A stretch of 64,000 bases of DNA from Megaustenia siamemsis (GCA_032433765.1 JAVIAB010000041.1:80934428-80998427); one strand, 5' to 3'. Shown: positions 34,118 to 45,671, counted from the first letter of the stretch. Program-made: numbers and translations. The notes: a model not told the origin generated them from the letters alone.

Positions 34118-35041
34118 CAAGAAGACCTTCAGCTGGAACAACTAAAAGGTCTACAGCTGGAACAACTAAAAGGTCTACAGCTGGAACAACTAAAAGGTCT
34201 ACAGCTGGAACAACTAAAAGGTCTACAGCTGGAACAACTAAAAGGTCTACAGCTGGAACAACTAAAAGGTCTACAGCTGGAACAACTAAAAGGTCTACAG
34301 CTGGAACAACTAAAAGGTCTACAGCTGGAACAACTAAAAGGTCTACAGCTGGAACAACTAAAAGGTCTACAGCTGGAACAACTAAAAAGTCTACAGCTGG
34401 AACAACTAAAAGGTCTACAGATGGAACAACTAAAAGGTCTACAGCTGGAACAACTAAAAAGTCTACAGCTGGAACAACTAAAAAGTCTACAGCTGGAACA
34501 ACTAAAAGGTCTACAGCTGGAACAACTAAAAGTCTACAGATGGAACAACTAAAAGGTCTACAGATGGAACAACTAAAAGGTCTACAGCTGGAACAACTAA
34601 AAAGTCTACAGCTGGAACAACTAAAAAGTTTACAGCTGGAACAACTAAAAAGTCTACAGCTGGAACAACTAAAAGGTCTACAGCTGGAACAACTAAAAGG
34701 TCTACAGCTGGAACAACTAAAAGGTCTACAGATGGAACAACTAAAAGGTCTACAGCTGGAACAACTAAAAAGTCTACAGCTGGAACAACTAAAAAGTCTA
34801 CAGATGGAACAACTAAAAGGTCTACAGCTGGAACAACTAAAAAGTCTACAGCTGGAACAACTAAAAAGTCTACAGATGGAACAACTAAAGGGTCTACAGC
34901 TGGAACAACTAAAGGGTCTACAGCTGGAACAACTAAAAGGTCTACAGCTGGAACAACTAAAAGGTCTACAGCTGGAACAACTAAAAGGTCTACAGCTGGA
35001 ACAACTAAAAGGTCTACAGCTGGAATAACTAAAAGGTCTAC
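34118..35041. repeat. 24-bp tandem repeat, about 38 copies
   Basis: CTACAGCTGGAACAACTAAA plus AGGT; a PvuII palindrome CAGCTG in most units. One plus-strand frame reads LQLEQLKG repeatedly but is broken by a 23-bp unit near 34526. Exons 11 and 12 join in phase across it, so it is intronic. Confidence 0.95.
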
Positions 35042-35223
35042 TTGGTTGAAACGTCGTCCTACTTGTTTTATTTCTCACCTCCATAAACCATTACCATACC
35101 ACTTTTTTCCTAAAATATTCATTACTCTCATGTAACTCTGACCCTGGGCACACACATCTGACACACTTGACAACACAATTTAGGGTAGTTATGTGACCAC
35201 TCACTGTGTATATTTATATCTAG

Positions 35224-35338
35224 GTCCCTGCGTAGCACTGCCCCAGCGCACATTGCAGGCGAGTCTATGGACAATACGGAGGACCTGGCACTGTCGTCCA
35301 AGACATGGTCGGGGGTAGGAAGAACAGACATGGTTAAT
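35224..35338 (+). CDS. Exon 12, unidentified gene (residues 301-339)
   Basis: 115 nt between acceptor ATTTATATCTAG and donor AAT|GTAAGC. The first base completes Lys from exon 11 (AA|G), then SLRSTAPAHIAGESMDNTED and LALSSKTWSGVGRTDMVN. Ends on a whole codon. Ser/Thr-rich with an acidic middle; GC content and CpG use exceed the surrounding intron, as expected for coding sequence. No family recognised. Confidence 0.78.
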
Positions 35339-35535
35339 GTAAGCACTTGCATGTCTTTTTTGTCAAAGTTGCAAAGTAAAGGGTTCCATCCATGCCTTTT
35401 GGTAGAGGGGGAGCATGGTGTTACTTCCTATATCCTTTAATGGCTAGCAACACAGTTTATGGGTGATGTGGTCAGTCTGACACCAGGCCAGCCTTGCCTT
35501 TTTGTGTTCACAAGCTTTATAACTCTAGTGAAATC

Positions 35536-36851
35536 ATGAGTGACTGAATGTGAGTGACTGAATGTGAGTGACTGAATGTGAGTGACTGAATGTGAGTGAC
35601 TGAATGTGTGTGACTGAATGTGTGTGACTGAATATGGCTGAATGTGAGTGACTGAATGTGTGTGACTGAATGTGAGTGACTGAATGTGTGTGACTGAATA
35701 TGGCTGAATGTGAGTGACTGAATGTGTGTGACTGAATGTGAGTGACTGAATGTGAGTGACTGAATGTGTGTGACTGAATTTGAGTGACTGAATGTGAGTG
35801 ATTGAAAGTGACTGACTGAATGTGTGTGGCTGAATGTGAGTGACTGAATGTGAGTGACTGAATGTGTGTGACTGAATGTGTGTTACTGAATGTGAGTGAC
35901 TGAGTGTGAGTGACTGAATGTAACTGCATGTGAGTGACTGAATGTCAGTGACTGAATGGGAGTGACTGAATGTGAGTGACTGAATGGGAGTGACTGAATG
36001 TGACTGAATGTGAGTGTCTGAATGTGAGTGACTGAATGTAAGTGTCTGAATGTGAGTGACTGAATGTAACTGAATGTGAGTGACTGAATGTAACTGAATG
36101 TGAGTGACTGAATGTAACTGAATGTGAGTGACTGAATGTGAGTGACTGAATGTAACTGAATGTGAGTAACTGAATGTGTGTGACTGAATGTGTGTGACTG
36201 AATATGGCTGAATGTGAGTGACTGAATGTGTGTGACTGAATGTGAGTGACTGAATGTGTGTGACTGAATATGGCTGAATGTGAGTGACTGAATGTGTGTG
36301 ACTGAATGTGAGTGACTGAATGTGAGTGACTGAATGTGTGTGACTGAATTTGAGTGACTGAATGTGAGTGATTGAAAGTGACTGACTGAATGTGTGTGGC
36401 TGAATGTGAGTGACTGAATGTGAGTGACTGAATGTGTGTGACTGAATGTGGGTTACTGAATGTGAGTGACTGAGTGTGAGTGACTGAATGTAACTGCATG
36501 TGAGTGACTGAATGTAAGTGTCTGAATGTGAGTGTCTGAATGTGAGTGACTGAATGTAAGTGTCTGAATGTGAGTGACTGAATGTAAGTGTCTGAATGTG
36601 AGTGACTGAATGTAACTGCATGTGAGTGACTGAATGTAAGTGTCTGAATGTGAGTGTCTGAATGTGAGTGACTGAATGTGAGTGTCTGAATGTGAGTGAC
36701 TGAATGTAAGTGTCTGAATGTGAGTGACTGAATGTAACTGAATGTGAGTGACTGAATGTAACTGAATGTGAGTGACTGAATGTAACTGAATGTGAGTGAC
36801 TGAATGTGAGTGACTGAATGTAACTGAATGTGAGTAACTGAATGTGTGAAT
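35536..36851. repeat. 14-bp tandem repeat, about 94 copies, with 570-bp higher-order copy
   Basis: TGAGTGACTGAATG with TGTGTGACTGAATG, TAACTGAATG and ATGGCTGAATG variants. A variant string including CTGAATTTGAGTGACTG occurs at 35775 and again at 36345, giving a higher-order period of about 570 bp. The array ends about 44 bp before exon 13. Confidence 0.95.
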
Positions 36852-36894
36852 ATAACTTTCTCCCCATTTGTCACACCAACAACTATGTCTTCAG

Positions 36895-36935
36895 GTGTCC
36901 CCCACCTTACAGGCAGATATTCTCCAATTTCAGAG
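36895..36935 (+). CDS. Exon 13, unidentified gene (residues 340-353)
   Basis: 41 nt, acceptor CAACAACTATGTCTTCAG, donor CAGAG|GTACTC. Starts phase 0: VSPTLQADILQFQ, then two bases (AG) of the next codon, which can only be Arg or Ser. A short helix-prone segment. Joining exon 14 in frame needs exon 14's downstream acceptor. Confidence 0.62.
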
Positions 36936-37307
36936 GTACTCTCATATTCTTGTCTTCAAGATTTTGCTAGCATTTCTTCCATCAATGATGTCAGTGAGGT
37001 GCCCATTTCTTGATCTACTCATTTTTATTTCCACCTGCCATGGGTTCTTTGATGTTCTCAGAGTGTACATGGGGTGGGGGTTCCCATAGAGATGGTGGGG
37101 GGTCCCAGGGTGCGGGGGGTCCTTTAGAGGTAGGGGGAATATAGAGGTAGTGTGGGTGGAGAAAAGAGGGGTACATAGTACAAAGGGCACATATTGAATA
37201 CAGACCTGTCGCATGGGTGCCGCACCCCTCTGGCTGTGGCAGTGGTTGGTTAGGTACTATCTCTGTTAAGAAACACTTGAAAGTTTTCCTCACAACATCC
37301 AGGATTG

Positions 37308-38005
37308 CCTTACTGAAGAAGGCAACATTATATTGTACTGTAATCACTAGATAGGGGAGATAGAAGGCAACATTATATTGTATTGTAATCACTAGATAGG
37401 GGAGATAGAAGGCAACATTATATTGTATTGTAATCACTAGATAGGGGAGATAGAAGGCAACATTATATTGTACTGAAACCAGTGTTAGTAGATAGGGGAG
37501 ATAGAAGGCAACATTATATTGTACTGTAATCACTAGATAGGGGAGATAGAAGGCAACATTATATTGTACTGTAACCACTAGATAGAGGAGATAGAATGCA
37601 AAATTATAGTGTACTGTAACCACTAGATATGGGGAGATAGAAGGCAATATTATATTGTACTGTAACCACTAGATAGGGGAGATAGAAGGCAACATTATAT
37701 TGTACTGTAACCACTAGATAAGGGAGATAGAAGGCAACATTATATTGTACTGTAACCACTAGATAAGGGAGATAGAAGGCAACATTATATTGTACTGTAA
37801 CCACTAGATAGGGGAGATAGAAGGCAACATTATATTGTACTGTAACCACTAGATAGGGGAGGTAGAAGGCAACATTATATTGTACTGTAACCACTAGATA
37901 GGGGAGATAGAAGGCAACATTATATTGTACTGTAACCACTAGATAGGGGAGATAGAAGGCAACATTATATTGTACTGTAACCACTGTTAGTAGATAGGGG
38001 AGATT
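37308..38005. repeat. 45-bp tandem repeat, about 15 copies
   Basis: AGGCAACATTATATTGTACT, GTAACCACTAGATAGGGGAG and ATAGA. CTAGATAGG and a few AGTGTTAGTAG variants distinguish subtypes. As 45 is a multiple of 3, minus-strand frames stay open. Confidence 0.95.
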
Positions 38006-38148
38006 GCAGTCTTCTTGTGGACATGTAGCTTTTGTTACTTCTGTGAGTGAGCTCCCTTGCAAAAATATGACTGCCATTTGCACCTGCTGATGCTGTGTAT
38101 CTAGGGTGGACTCTTGATAGTGCTTGCTTCTTTCTTTGCTCAGATGAG

Positions 38149-38255
38149 AAGAACAGCACCCAAGTCTTCCAGGTCTGTCCTCTCAGGCAGTTCCGGTACA
38201 GGCTGGAGATTGCCTGATGACACAGAGGCTGCTAGCGCTTATGACTGGAACCAGC
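38149..38255 (+). CDS. Exon 14, unidentified gene (residues 353-389)
   Basis: Donor CCAGC|GTATGA. The pyrimidine tract CTTCTTTCTTTGCTCAG ends at 38143, but using that AG after exon 13 meets an immediate TGA. The AG five bases later (ATGAG|AAGAAC) restores the frame, and I chose it. The product reads RTAPKSSRSVLSGSSGTGWR then LPDDTEAASAYDWNQ. A basic Ser-rich region is followed by an acidic, aromatic one (YDWNQ). The alternative is a small missed exon between 13 and 14 with acceptor 38144 (frame starting MRRTAPK). Coding character is strong either way. Confidence 0.68.
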
Positions 38256-38261
38256 GTATGA

Positions 38262-40130
38262 GTCTCCTGTGTTGATTGTTTCAAATTTCTCTCTAATGTT
38301 GTGTCTGTTGTGTTGATTGTTTCAAATTTCTCTCTAATGTTGTGTCTGTTGTGTTGATTGTTTCAAGTTTCTCTCTAATGTTGTGTCTGTTGTGTTGATT
38401 GTTTCAAATTTCTCTCTAATGTTGTGTCTGTTGTGTTGATTGTTTAAAATTTCTCTCTAATGTTGTGTCTGTTGTGTTGATTGTTTCAAATTTCTCTCTA
38501 ATGTTGTGTCTGTTGTGTTGATTGTTTCAAATTTCTCTCTAATGTTGTGTCTGTTGTGTTGATTGTTTCAAATTTCTCTCTAATGTTGTGTCTGTTGTGT
38601 TGATTGTTTCAAATTTCTCTCTAATGTTGTGTCTGTTGTGTTGATTGTTTCAAATTTCTCTCTAATGTTGTGTCTGTTGTGTTGATTGTTTCAAGTTTCT
38701 CTCTAATGTTGTGTCTGTTGTGTTGATTGTTTCAAATTTCTCTCTAATGTTGTGTCTGTTGTGTTGATTGTTTCAAATTTCTCTCTAATGTTGTGTCTGT
38801 TGTGTTGATTGTTTCAAATTTCTCTCTAATGTTGTGTCTGTTGTGTTGATTGTTTCAAATTTCTCTCTAATGTTGTGTCTGTTGTGTTGATTGTTTCAAA
38901 TTTCTCTCTAATGTTGTGTCTGTTGTGTTGATTGTTTCAAATTTCTCTCTAATGTTGTGTCTGTTGTGTTGATTGTTTCAAATTTCTCTCTAATGTTGTG
39001 TCTGTTGTGTTGATTGTTTCAAATTTCTCTCTAATGTTGTGTCTGTTGTGTTGATTGTTTCAAATTTCTCTCTAATGTTGTGTCTGTTGTGTTGATTGTT
39101 TCAAATTTCTCTCTAATGTTGTGTCTGTTGTGTTGATTGTTTAAAATTTCTCTCTAATGTTGTGTCTGTTGTGTTGATTGTTTCAAATTTCTCTCTAATG
39201 TTGTGTTGATTGTTTCAAATTTCTCTCTAATGTTGTGTCTGTTGTGTTGATTGTTTAAAATTTCTCTCTAATGTTGTGTCTGTTGTGTTGATTGTTTCAA
39301 ATTTCTCTCTAATGTTGTGTTGATTGTTTCAAATTTCTCTCTAATGTTGTGTTGATTGTTTCAAATTTCTCTCTAATGTTGTGTTGATTGTTTCAAATTT
39401 CTCTCTAATGTTGTGTCTGTTGTGTTGATTGTTTCAAATTTCTCTCTAATGTTGTGTCTGTTGTGTTGATTGTTTCAAATTTCTCTCTAATGTTGTGTCT
39501 GTTGTGTTGATTGTTTCAAATTTCTCTCTAATGTTGTGTCTGTTGTGTTGATTGTTTCAAATTTCTCTCTAATGTTGTGTCTGTTGTGTTGATTGTTTCA
39601 AATTTCTCTCTAATGTTGTGTCTGTTGTGTTGATTGTTTCAAATTTCTCTCTAATGTTGTGTCTGTTGTGTTGATTGTTTCAAATTTCTCTCTAATGTTG
39701 TGTCTGTTGTGTTGATTGTTTCAAATTTCTCTCTAATGTGTCTGTTGTGTTGATTGTTTCAAATTTCTCTCTAATGTTGTGTCTGTTGTGTTGATTGTTT
39801 CAAATTTCTCTCTAATGTTGTGTCTGTTGTGTTGATTGTTTCAAATTTCTCTCTAATGTTGTGTCTGTTGTGTTGATTGTTACAAGTTTCTCACTAATGT
39901 TCTGTCTGTTGTGTTTATTGTTTACATTTTTTCTGTAATGTTGTGTCTGTTGTGTTGATTGTTTCAAATTTCTCTCTAATGTTGTGTTGATTGTTTCAAA
40001 TTTCTCTCTAATGTTGTGTTGATTGTTTCAAATTTCTCTCTAATGTTGTGTATGTTGTGTTGATTGTTTCAAATTTCTCTCTAATGTTGTGTCTGTTGTG
40101 TTCATTGTTTACATTTTTTCTGTCATGTTG
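38262..40130. repeat. 41-bp tandem repeat, about 45 copies
   Basis: GTGTTGATTGTTTCAAATTT, CTCTCTAATGTTGTGTCTGT and T, with 31-bp deletion variants lacking the GTGTCTGTT part. It begins at the exon 14 donor and is highly homogeneous. Confidence 0.97.
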
Positions 40131-41430
40131 TGTTCTAATGATGAACTAATGTTTTGTTTGTTGTGTTGACTAATTGTTTCAAGTTTTTCTGTAATGTTGG
40201 GTCTGTTGTGTTGACTGACTGTTTCAACTTTATCTCTTTTTGTCTCCAAGTTTTATTGCCATGTTGACCTGTGTTTGTCGTGCTGACTGATTACTTCAAG
40301 TTTCTCTCTTTTTGTCTCCAAGTTTTATTGCCTTGTTGACCTGTGTTTGTCGTGCTGACTGATTGCTTCAAGTTTCTCTCTTTTTGTCTCCAAGTTTTAT
40401 TGCCTTGTTGACCTGTGTTTGTTGTGTTGACTGACTGTTTCAACTTTATCTCTTTTTGTCTCCAAGTTTTATTGCCTTGTTGACCTGTGTTTGTTGTGCT
40501 GACTGATTACTTCAAGTTTCTCTCTTTTTGTCTCCAAGTTTTATTGCCATGTTGACCTGTGTTTGTTGTGCTGACTGATTACTTCAAGTTTCTCTCTTTT
40601 TGTCTCCAAGTTTTATTGCCTTGTTGACCTGTGTTTGTTGTGCTGACTGATTACTTCAAGTTTCTCTCTTTTTGTCTCCAAGTTTTATTGCCTTGTTGAC
40701 CTGTGTTTGTTGTGCTGACTGATTACTTCAAGTTTCTCTCTTTTTGTCTCCAAGTTTTATTGCCTTGTTGACCTGTGTTTGTTGTGTTGACTGACTGTTT
40801 CCACTTTATCTCTTTTTGTCTCCAAGTTTTATTGCCTTGTTGACCTGTGTTTGTTGTGCTGACTGATTGCTTCAAGTTTCTCTCTTTTTGTCTCCAAGTT
40901 TTATTGCCATGTTGACCTGTGTTTGTTGTGCTGACTGATTGCTTCAAGTTTCTCTCTTTTTGTCTCCATGTTTTATTGCCATGTTGACCTGTGTTTGTTG
41001 TGCTGACTGATTACTTCAAGTTTCTCTCTTTTTGTCTCCAAGTTTTATTGCCTTGTTGACCTGTGTTTGTTGTGCTGACTGATTACTTCAAGTTTCTCTC
41101 TTTTTGTCTCCAAGTTTTATTGCCTTGTTGACCTGTGTTTGTTGTGTTGACTGACTGTTTCAACTTTATCTCTTTTTGTCTCCAAGTTTTATTGCCTTGT
41201 TGACCTGTGTTTGTTGTGCTGACTGATTACTTCAAGTTTCTCTCTTTTTGTCTCCACGTTTTATTGCCTTGTTGACCTGTGTTTGTTGTGCTGACTGATT
41301 GCTTCAAGTTTCTCTCTTTTTGTCTCCAAGTTTTATTGCCTTGTTGACCTGTGTTTGTTGTGCTGACTGATTACTTCAAGTTTCTCTCTTTTTGTCTACA
41401 AATTTTATTGCCTTTTTGACCTCTGTTGAC
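40131..41430. repeat. 72-bp tandem repeat, about 17 copies
   Basis: Units: TGACCTGTGTTTGTTGTGCT, GACTGATTACTTCAAGTTTC, TCTCTTTTTGTCTCCAAGTT and TTATTGCCTTGT. The GACTGATT..TTCAAGTTTCTCTCT portion resembles the neighbouring 41-bp unit, so the two arrays are probably related. Confidence 0.95.
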
Positions 41431-41528
41431 AGTTTTTATTTATATCTGTTATTAATTTGTTCGCAACCATTTTACACAAATGTTTTCCTACACTTTGTTG
41501 AGACAGACACACAATATGTCTATTTCAG

Positions 41529-41561
41529 GTGTAAAGGGAGGCCCAACAAGAGATCCAAGAG
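41529..41561 (+). CDS. Exon 15, unidentified gene (residues 389-400)
   Basis: 33 nt, acceptor CAATATGTCTATTTCAG, donor AGAG|GTAGGA. Two leading bases complete Arg from exon 14, then VKGGPTRDPR, then one base (G). Basic, Gly/Pro-rich. Phase fits exon 14 and the proposed terminal exon. The 23-bp array begins about 15 bp after the donor. Confidence 0.62.
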
Positions 41562-41574
41562 GTAGGATTGCTGG

Positions 41575-43070
41575 TTGCTCCATGTTTTTTTATATCGAGT
41601 TGTCTCCATATTTTTATATTGAGTTGTCTCCATATTTTTATATTGAAGTGTGTCCATGTTTTTATATTGAGTTGTTTCCATATTTTTATATTGAGGTGTG
41701 TCCATGTTTTATATTGAGTTGTGTCCATGTTTTATATTGAGCTGTGTCCATGTTTTATATTGAGGTGTGTCCATATTTTTATATTGAGGTGTGTCCATGT
41801 TTTATATTGAGCTGTGTCCATGTTTTATATTGAGGTGTGTCCATATTTTTATATTGAGGTGTGTCCATGTTTTATATTGAGGTGTGTCCATATTTTTTTT
41901 ATTGAGGTGTGTCTATGTTTTATATTGAGGTGTGTCCATATTTTTATATTGAGGTGTGTCAATGTTTTATATTGAGGTATGTCAATGTTTTATATTGAGG
42001 TGTGTCAATGTTTTATATTGAGGTGTGTCCATGTTTTATATTGAGGTGTGTCAATGTTTTATATTGAGGTGTGTCCATGTTTTATATTGAGGTGTGTCCA
42101 TATTTTTTTTATTGAGGTTTGTCTATGTTTTATATTGAGGTGTGTCCATATTTTTATATTGAGGTATGTCCATGTTTTATATTGAGGTGTGTCAATTTTT
42201 TTATATTGAGGTATGTCAATGTTTTATATTGAGGTGTGTCCATATTTTTTTATTGAGGTATGTCAATGTTTTATATTGAGGTGTGTCCATATTTTTTTAT
42301 TGAGGTATGTCAATGTTTTATATTGAGGTGTGTCCATATTTTTTTATTGAGGTATGCCAATGTTTTATATTGAGGTGTGTCCATATTTTTTTTATTGAGG
42401 TATGTCAATGTTTTATATTGAGGTGTGTCCATATTTTTATATTGAGGTGTGTCAATGTTTTATATTGAGGTGTGTCCATATTTTTATATTGTGGTGTGTC
42501 CATGTTTTTATATTGAGGTGTGTCAATGTTTTATATTGAGGTGTGTCCATATTTTTATATTGAGGTGTGTCCATGTTTTTATATTGAGGTGTGTCAATGT
42601 TTTATATTGAGGTGTGTCCATATTTTTATATTGAGGTGTGTCCATGTTTTATATTGAGGTGTGTCCATGTTTTATATTGAGGTGTGTCTATGTTTTTATA
42701 TTGTGGTGTGTCAATGTTTTATATTGAGGTATGTCCATGTTTTATATTGAGGTGTGTCCATGTTTTTATATTGAGGTGTGTCAATGTTTTATATTGAGGT
42801 GTGTCCATATTTTTATATTGAGGTGTGTCCATGTTTTATATTGAGGTGTGTCCATGTTTTATATTGAGGTGTGTCAATGTTTTATATTGAGGTGTGTCCA
42901 TATTTTTATATTGAGGTGTGTCCATGTTTTATATTGATGTGTGTCCATGTTTTATATTGAGGTGTGTCTATGTTTTATATGGAGGTGTGTCCATATTTTT
43001 TTTATTGAGGTGTGTCTATGTTTTATATTGAGGTGTGTCAATATTTTTTTTATTGAGGTGTGTCTATGTT
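41575..43070. repeat. 23-24-bp tandem repeat, left block, about 63 copies
   Basis: TTGAGGTGTGTCCATGTTTT plus ATA, with CAATG, ATATTTTT and GAGTTG variants. Interrupted by a TTAA-flanked element and resumed at 44117. Confidence 0.95.
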
Positions 43071-43074
43071 TTAA

Positions 43075-44110
43075 CTCTTTCCAGACTTTAGGTTAGGACC
43101 AGATTAGTTTTCAATTTAGAAAAATTCCATCACATTTCACAATTTCACACAATAATATAATGAAATGTACATGTTATACATCACTGGAAAGGAAAATGGT
43201 TGAATAAAATAAAAATAGCAATATATTGGTGGTATCTGAAGGAAAAAATATATTATTGATTATAAATAGTGTAAAAATATTCAACGGCAGATAATTTTCA
43301 ATTCAAAATATCTTATTTCATATACCTCTATTTTCCTTGACTTGAAGTGTGTTGCTATCCATTCTTCTCAAAATTATACACAAACTAATCCAAAGTTCTT
43401 CAAGATGCACTTGACTTGATGCATTGATGTCCACAAATACAGAAATTAGATACAAGAAATGGTGTGGCCACGTGGCCAATATTTGTCAGAAAAAAACAAA
43501 CATTTACATCGAAAACGCAACCACTGTAACTATAAAAATAAAGAAAATACCATGTGGTAATCGAAGGAAGTAATTATATTTATACATAGTCATTCATCAT
43601 CATGTGCCATACCAGTTGGCGTAGGCGATTATGTCCTTCCACAATCTTCTATCCACCGTGCATCGTATCAGTTCTGTTGTTGACTGTTTTCCATGCCATG
43701 ACACCAAGCTATCCAGTATTTTCTCTCTTTGTCGTCCGCGATCTCTCTTTCCTTTTATTTTGCCAGTTGTAACCAAGTATTCCAACTTTCCTCTTCACAT
43801 GATGTGCCCGAAAAATGTTGATTGTTTCTTTCTGATGTTTTTTTAGGAGCTGCCTTTTTGTTTTGGCCTCTTTGAGAACTTCCTCATTGGTCTTTTTATC
43901 TGTCCAGGGAACTTTCAACATTCTTCTGAGAAATCTCATCTCTGTGGCCTCTAATCATCTTTTCATTTGTTTGTCTACTGTCCATGGTTACATAGTCGTT
44001 ACTTTACTTTCAAATATTCAACTGTACTCAATCCGAGCTGATGTGTCTGATTTTGGTCAAGTATGCCTTCATAAGTGGAGCCGTTGTGTCAATTAAAAGT
44101 TAGGAAAGAG
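43075..44110. mobile_element. TTAA-type DNA element (piggyBac-like, non-autonomous) carrying a LINE fragment
   Basis: Left end: TTAA (43071-43074) then CTCTTTCCAGACTTTAGG. Right end: GGAAAGAG then TTCA (44111-44114), a one-base-changed TTAA. The 8-bp ends CTCTTTCC/GGAAAGAG are perfect inverted repeats, matching the end of the MITE at 14776. AT-rich interior with no transposase. It sits inside the 23-bp array and contains a minus-strand LINE fragment. Confidence 0.6.
43590..44000 (-). mobile_element. LINE C-terminal fragment nested in the TTAA element
   Basis: The minus strand reads LEATEMRFLRRMLKVPWTDK, then NEEVLKEAKTKRQLLKKHQK. In another frame come LVTTGKIKGKRDRGRQREKI and DRRLWKDIIAYANWYGT. 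These align block by block with the C-terminus of the element at 16602-17668 (TGKIEGRRDRGKQREKI, DRKLWRDIITYA), so both belong to one family. 5'-truncated and frameshifted. Confidence 0.82.
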
Positions 44111-44116
44111 TTCAAC

Positions 44117-44465
44117 TGATGTGTGTCCATGTTTTTATTTTGAGGTGTGTCCTTGTTTTTTTATTGAGGTGTGTCCATGTATTTATATTGAGATGTGTCC
44201 CTGTTTTTATTTTGTGGTGTGTCCATTTTTTATATTAAGGTGTGTCCATGTTTTTATATTGGAGTGTGTCCATGTTTTTATATTAAGGTATTTCTATGTT
44301 TTTGCATTGAGATATGTCCATGTTTTTATATTAAGGTATTTCTATGTTTTTGCATTGAGGTGTGTCCATGTTTTTATATTCAGGTGTGTCCATGTGTTTA
44401 TATTCAGGCATGTCCATGTTTTTATGTTGAGTTGTGTCCATGTATTTTTTATGTTGAAATGTGTC
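44117..44465. repeat. 23-24-bp tandem repeat, right block
   Basis: Degenerate continuation of the array left of the TTAA element (GTGTGTCCATGTTTTTATAT and AGGTATTTCTATG variants). More diverged than the left block. Confidence 0.85.
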
Positions 44466-44618
44466 AATGTGTTATAATCTGAGAAGTATCCATCTTTGAC
44501 ATATGTAACACATACAATCATCCACATATCTACATTATCTCACCAATTCTCTGACCTTTCGTACGTGCACAAGTCAGCTGTCATCAAAATACACAAGAGT
44601 TGACTTCTTCTTCTTCTG

Positions 44619-44693
44619 ATAAGATAAGATAAGATAAGATAAGATAAGATAAGATAAGATAAGATAAGATAAGATAAGATAAGATAAGATAAG
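44619..44693. repeat. (GATAA)n pentanucleotide microsatellite
   Basis: About 15 uninterrupted GATAA units. Confidence 0.97.
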
Positions 44694-44767
44694 AAGTGAC
44701 AATAATTGAACAAAATGTAATAGAATAAAATATATAATACAATAAAAGAAGTAGCAAGAAATGAATG

Positions 44768-45440
44768 ATCATGGCAGAAAAGGGAAAGGTATGACAAGAA
44801 GTGACATGCCATAATAGGAAGTGTTTGGTCACAATAATAAGTGACAAGGTATGACAAGAATTGACATGCCATAATAGGAAGTGTTTGGTCACAATAAAAA
44901 GTGACAAGGTATGACATGCCATAATAGGAAGTGTTTGGTCACAATAAAAAGTGACAAGGTATGACAAGAATTGACATGCCATAATAGGAAGTGTTTGGTC
45001 ACAATAAAAAGTGACAAGGTATGACAAGAATTGACATGCCATAATAGGAAGTGTTTGGTCACAATAAAAAGTGACAAGGTATGACAAGAAGTGACATGCC
45101 ATAATAGGAAGTGTTTGGTCACAATAAAAAGTGACAAGGTATGACAAGAAGTGACATGCCATAATAGGAAGTGTTTGGTCACAATAAAAAGTGACAAGGT
45201 ATGACAAGAAGTGACATGGCATAATAGGAAGTGTTTGGTCACAATAAAAAGTGACAAGGTATGACAAGAAGTGACATGCCATAATAGGAAGTGTTTGGTC
45301 ACAATAAAAAGTGACAAGGTATGACATGCCATAATAGGAAGTGTTTGGTCACAATAAAAAGTGACAAGGTATGACATGCCATAATAGGAAGTGTTTGGTC
45401 ACAATAAAAAGTGACAAGGTATGACAAGAAGTGACATGTC
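44768..45440. repeat. 60-bp tandem repeat, about 12 copies, with 44-bp variants
   Basis: Units: AAGGTATGACAAGAAGTGAC, ATGCCATAATAGGAAGTGTT and TGGTCACAATAAAAAGTGAC. Three copies lack the 16-bp AAGAAGTGACATGCCA-type segment. Confidence 0.95.
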
Positions 45441-45598
45441 ATGATTAAAGTTAAAGTAAACATGTACAATGCAATAGAAATGTTAAATCTCAGAGTCAAC
45501 AACAGGAAACAATCTTAGTACCTTAAGTCGTGCACAGACATAGTCATTTAGGACAGTCTTTTTAATGCAATCTCTTCATCTGTTTTTTTTTCTTCCAG

Positions 45599-45654
45599 TG
45601 CTGTGCACATTTTCAACAACTCAGACCACTATATCAATATTTGACAAGATCTGA
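45599..45654 (+). CDS. Proposed terminal exon 16, unidentified gene (residues 400-417 and stop)
   Basis: A long pyrimidine tract (CATCTGTTTTTTTTTCTTCCAG) precedes it. Two leading bases complete Val from exon 15, then LCTFSTTQTTISIFDKI and TGA. Including this exon, the assembled coding length is exactly divisible by 3. About 385 bp of 3' sequence leads to an ATTAAA signal. Two other acceptors (46623 and 48306) also give short in-phase ends, so alternative termini are possible. The tail itself has no recognisable motif. Confidence 0.55.
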
Positions 45655-45671
45655 ACCATATTGTTTTTTTT

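Noticed and set aside
34118..35041. LQLEQLKG coiled-coil-like protein
   Set aside because: The frame breaks at a 23-bp unit, an entry frame from the nearest acceptor hits a stop, and exons 11 and 12 join in phase without it.
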